Shown here piece after piece: positions 60,924 to 64,000 of a stretch of 64,000 bases of DNA. The DNA is from Panagrolaimus kolymaensis. Lineage: Eukaryota; Nematoda; Chromadorea; Rhabditida; Panagrolaimidae. Under the pieces are notes generated by a model that ran no database searches, was not told where the DNA came from, and saw nothing but the letters and a program-made list of their open reading frames with translations. The first letter of the stretch is position 1. Each line of letters begins with the position of its first letter. The stretch lies in NCBI GenBank assembly GCA_028622995.1, contig JAJQJQ010000034.1:1116001-1180000 (forward strand). Reading direction: 5' to 3'. Position numbers and translations under genes: made by a program.

Positions 60924-63900
60924 ATGGCATTAAAAAAAGGTATTGGATTTGGTATTGATCGAGGTGGAACATTCACCGATGTTTTTGTGGTATATCCTGA
61001 CGGTGAAACAAATACCTTTAAATTATTATCAGAAGATCCAAATTATAATGATGCTCCCACGGAAGCCATTCGACGAGTGTTATCCGAATTTGGAGGCAAA
61101 GAAATTCCACGAGGAAGTAAAATTCCAACGGGTAAAACTTTTTTTTCTTTTGTTTTTTTTAAAGCTTTTGTTTTTAGAAAATATTAGCTTTATTCGAATG
61201 GGAACCACTGTTGCAACTAATGCATTACTTGAAAGAGATGGAGAAAAAACAGCTTTGTTACTTACCGCGGGATTTAAAGATTTATTAAAAATTGGTAATC
61301 AAGCAAGAAGCAATATTTTTGATTTAAATATTAAAACTCCCGAAATGCTTTACACTGAAGTTTATGAAGTTCATGAAAGAGTTGTTTTGGTGGATGAAAC
61401 ATGCCAAATGAATATTGAAGGGGAAATTAAAGAAGCTTCAAATGGTCAAAAAGTAATTATTGAACAAAAAGTTGATGAAAAGGAATTGCGTTTGGCTCTT
61501 GGGGCAGCAATTCAAAAAGGAATTCAATCCATCGCTGTGGCTTTGTTGCATTCTTATATGTAAGAAATTTTTATTTTGCAAAAGCAAAAAAAATAAAGAA
61601 TAATTATGATTTTTTAGTTATCCCGAACACGAAAGAATTGTTCGAGATGTTGCTAAAGAATTTGGATTTTCTCATGTTTCAATTTCGAGTGATGTTGCAC
61701 CTATGATTAAAATAGTCCCTCGTGGTTTTACAGGTTGGAAAAGGTTTATTAATTAGTTTCAAAATTAGCTTTTCTTTTAGCCACCGCTGATGCATATTTA
61801 ACTCCCATAATTCGAAAATATATTGAAAAATTTTGTGATGGATTTGAAGGCAATCTCAAGGATGTAGTCGTGGAATTTATGCGATCCGATGGGGGATTAT
61901 GTTCCATCCAAGAGTGAGCTTTACAATATTTTTTATTTCAATGTTAACAAGAAAATTTTAGTTTTGTTGGTTCTAAAGCTATTCTATCTGGCCCTGCAGG
62001 AGGTGTAGTTGGAGTTTCATACACCGCTTATGATGACTCAAATAAAAGTCCAATAATTGCTTTTGATATGGGTGGAACTTCCACGGATGTCAGTCGATAT
62101 GCTGGACATTTTAATGAAGTAATTGAAAGTGAAACCGATGGAATTATTATTCAATCACCCCAACTTGAAATAAACACTGTGGCTGCTGGCGGCGGTTCTA
62201 GACTTTTTTTTAAAAATGGAATGTTTATTGTAGGGCCCCAGTCAAGTGGCTCCACTCCGGGTCCAATTTGTTATCGAAAAAATGGATATCTTTCCATCAC
62301 TGATGCGAATATTGTTTTGAATCGAATTGTTCCAGAACATTTTCCAAAAATTTTTGGTAAAACTGAAGATCAGCCTCTCGATCGAGATGCAGCTGTGGAG
62401 GAATTTAAAAAGCTTACAGAAGAAATAAATGCTCATATGACTACAAAAGGTCATGAAAAAATGACCATGGAAGATGTAGCGCTTGGATTTATTAAGGTTG
62501 CAAATGAAACTATGTGTCGACCAATTCGAAGATTGACCGAAGCTAAAGGTTATGACACGGCCCAACATATTTTGGCTTGCTTTGGTGGAGCTGGAGGTCA
62601 ACATGCTTGTGCAGTTGCCCGATCACTTGGTAAATTTATTTATGGAATTTTAAAACAAAAAAAAAATAAAATTTTAGGAATGAAAAAAGTTAAAATTCAC
62701 AAAAATGCTGGAATTTTATCCGCTTATGGCTTAGTTTTGGCTGATGTGGTCGTAGAAAAACAAGCCCCTGTAATGAAAGCCATTCAATCTCACTTTGGCA
62801 ATATAGAAAAATTATTTTCTAAACTTTCTAATGATGCCGTAAAACATCTTTCAACTCAAGGATTTAAAGAAGAGGAAGTACTCGTGGAAAAAATTTTGCA
62901 TATGCGATATCATAAAACTGATGCAATTATTATGTGTTCGGATCAAGAAGGAAAATTGAAAACTAAAGATGATTTTATTGAGGAATTTAGTAAACAATAT
63001 ATGCGTGAATTTGGTTTTACCATTTCTGATCGAGAAATAATTGTTGATGATGTTCGGTAAGAAAAATAATAACTTCCCTTTTTTAAATTAAAAAGTAATA
63101 ATTTATTTTGTTTTTTCAGAGTACGAGGAATTGGAAAACGATATTTATCAGAAAAATCTAAAAAATTAAGTTCATCCAATGAACCTCCAAAACCTGTAGG
63201 AGAATATGATGGATTCTTTGAAGTTAGTTAAATGATACATACTTAAAAGTTTTACAATATTACGCAACAAATATTTAAATTTTATAGAAGGGCAAACAAA
63301 AAATGACTTTTTATAACCTTGAAGATCTTCGCCCTGGAAACGCCATAGAAGGACCAGCAGTTATCATTGATAAAAATTGGTAAAAAAAAATATTAGAACA
63401 ACTTAAAATAAAGTTAAACTTCTAAAATTTATTTTTAGTACTATTTTGGTTGAACCAAAATGCTCCGCTGAAATTACGGTAGATGGCGATATTGAAATTG
63501 GAGTTGAAAGTCTCGGTGTTGAATCTCTTGGAGATTCAATAAATTCTGTTCATTTATCAATATTCAGTCATCGTTTTATGAGTATTGCGGAACAAATGGG
63601 TTCCGTGCTTCAACGTTCTTCAATTTCCACTAATATTAAAGAAAGATTGGATTTTTCATGTGCTTTATTTGGACCTGATGGAGGCCTCGTGGCTAATGCT
63701 CCTCACATTCCAGTTCATTTAGGTCAGTTAAAAACTTGATTCTTAACACTTAAAATTTTTAATTATTATTTTTTAGGTGGTATGCAAGCAGCGGTACAAT
63801 ATCAATTAAATTATCATAATGAAAAAGACGGGAATGTTTTAAAACCTGGCGATGTTTTATTAAGTAACCATCCAATTGCTGGAGGGTCACATTTACCTGA

Positions 63901-64000
63901 TTTAACTGTTATTACTCCAGTTTTTATTGGAAATTCTAAAGAACCCGATTTCTTTGTTGCAAATCGTGGACATCATGCTGATATTGGAGGTCTTTCACCA
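60924..64000 (+). CDS. 5-oxoprolinase (OPLAH), N-terminal 863 codons, truncated by window end
   Basis: ATP-dependent enzyme opening 5-oxo-L-proline to glutamate in the gamma-glutamyl (glutathione) cycle; cytosolic. Exons: 60924-61131, 61178-61559, 61618-61733, 61781-61913, 61962-62629, 62678-63056, 63120-63222, 63288-63379, 63439-63722 and 63777-64000 (continuing). The N-terminal hydantoinase A half begins [17 protein letters not shown], the phosphate-binding motif of this ATPase family. It continues with [25 protein letters not shown], the second phosphate loop [13 protein letters not shown], and [18 protein letters not shown]. The hydantoinase B half starts near [20 protein letters not shown] and reaches [20 protein letters not shown] and [10 protein letters not shown] at the edge. 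About two thirds of the usual length of about 1290 aa is present. The intron at 62630-62677 is 48 nt, with no in-frame stop. Confidence 0.97.

Overview
The window reads as a chromosomal segment of a nematode nuclear genome. It is very AT-rich, with long A and T runs. Genes are split by GT-AG introns that are mostly about 45-60 nt and end in TTTTTAG, TTTTCAG or TTTATAG. Several first exons sit directly behind a TTTTAG-type acceptor, as expected for spliced-leader trans-splicing. The proteins include nematode hallmarks: a GON-1 ADAMTS protease, a FAFA neuropeptide precursor, a ZAG-1 homeodomain/zinc-finger factor and a family resembling DUF1248. The species cannot be named from sequence alone; a clade IV (tylenchid or rhabditid-relative) worm is only a guess from base composition.

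Layout: (1) 1-1210, minus, the 5' part of a metabotropic glutamate receptor. (2) 1211-6368, non-coding, holding two non-autonomous inverted-repeat elements (4026-4661 and 5572-5770). (3) 6369-8783, plus, a longin-type protein most like HPS1/BLOC-3. (4) 9409-10655, plus, a DUF1248-like protein. (5) 10787-11093, minus, a two-exon 78-aa membrane protein. (6) 11508-12271, minus, a FAFA neuropeptide precursor. (7) 13829-28679, minus, a complete 22-exon gon-1 (2314 aa by my splice model). (8) 28680-40998, 12.3 kb without a recognisable gene. (9) 40999-42217, plus, an alpha-arrestin with an in-frame TAA. (10) 43526-47481, minus, zag-1 lacking its 5' finger exon(s), followed upstream by 8.7 kb with no gene. 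(11) 56168-57163, plus, mitochondrial enoyl-CoA hydratase. (12) 58681-59317, minus, a secreted/membrane Cys-rich nematode protein. (13) 60924-64000, plus, the first 863 codons of 5-oxoprolinase.

The genes are functionally unrelated housekeeping, signalling and developmental genes. No operon is evident. The two largest non-coding blocks flank the developmental genes gon-1 and zag-1, the usual position of distributed cis-regulation.

Exon coordinates were set by hand from reading-frame continuity across GT-AG junctions. In every multi-exon gene except where stated, the phases close exactly. Product names rest on recognised family motifs, not on a database search.

The most unusual items are the 636-bp inverted-repeat element packed with CAGGT motifs, the TTAA-flanked nested palindrome, the internal stop of the arrestin gene, the neuropeptide precursor whose splice junction removes a dibasic site, and an orphan Cys-rich exon interrupted by TGA.
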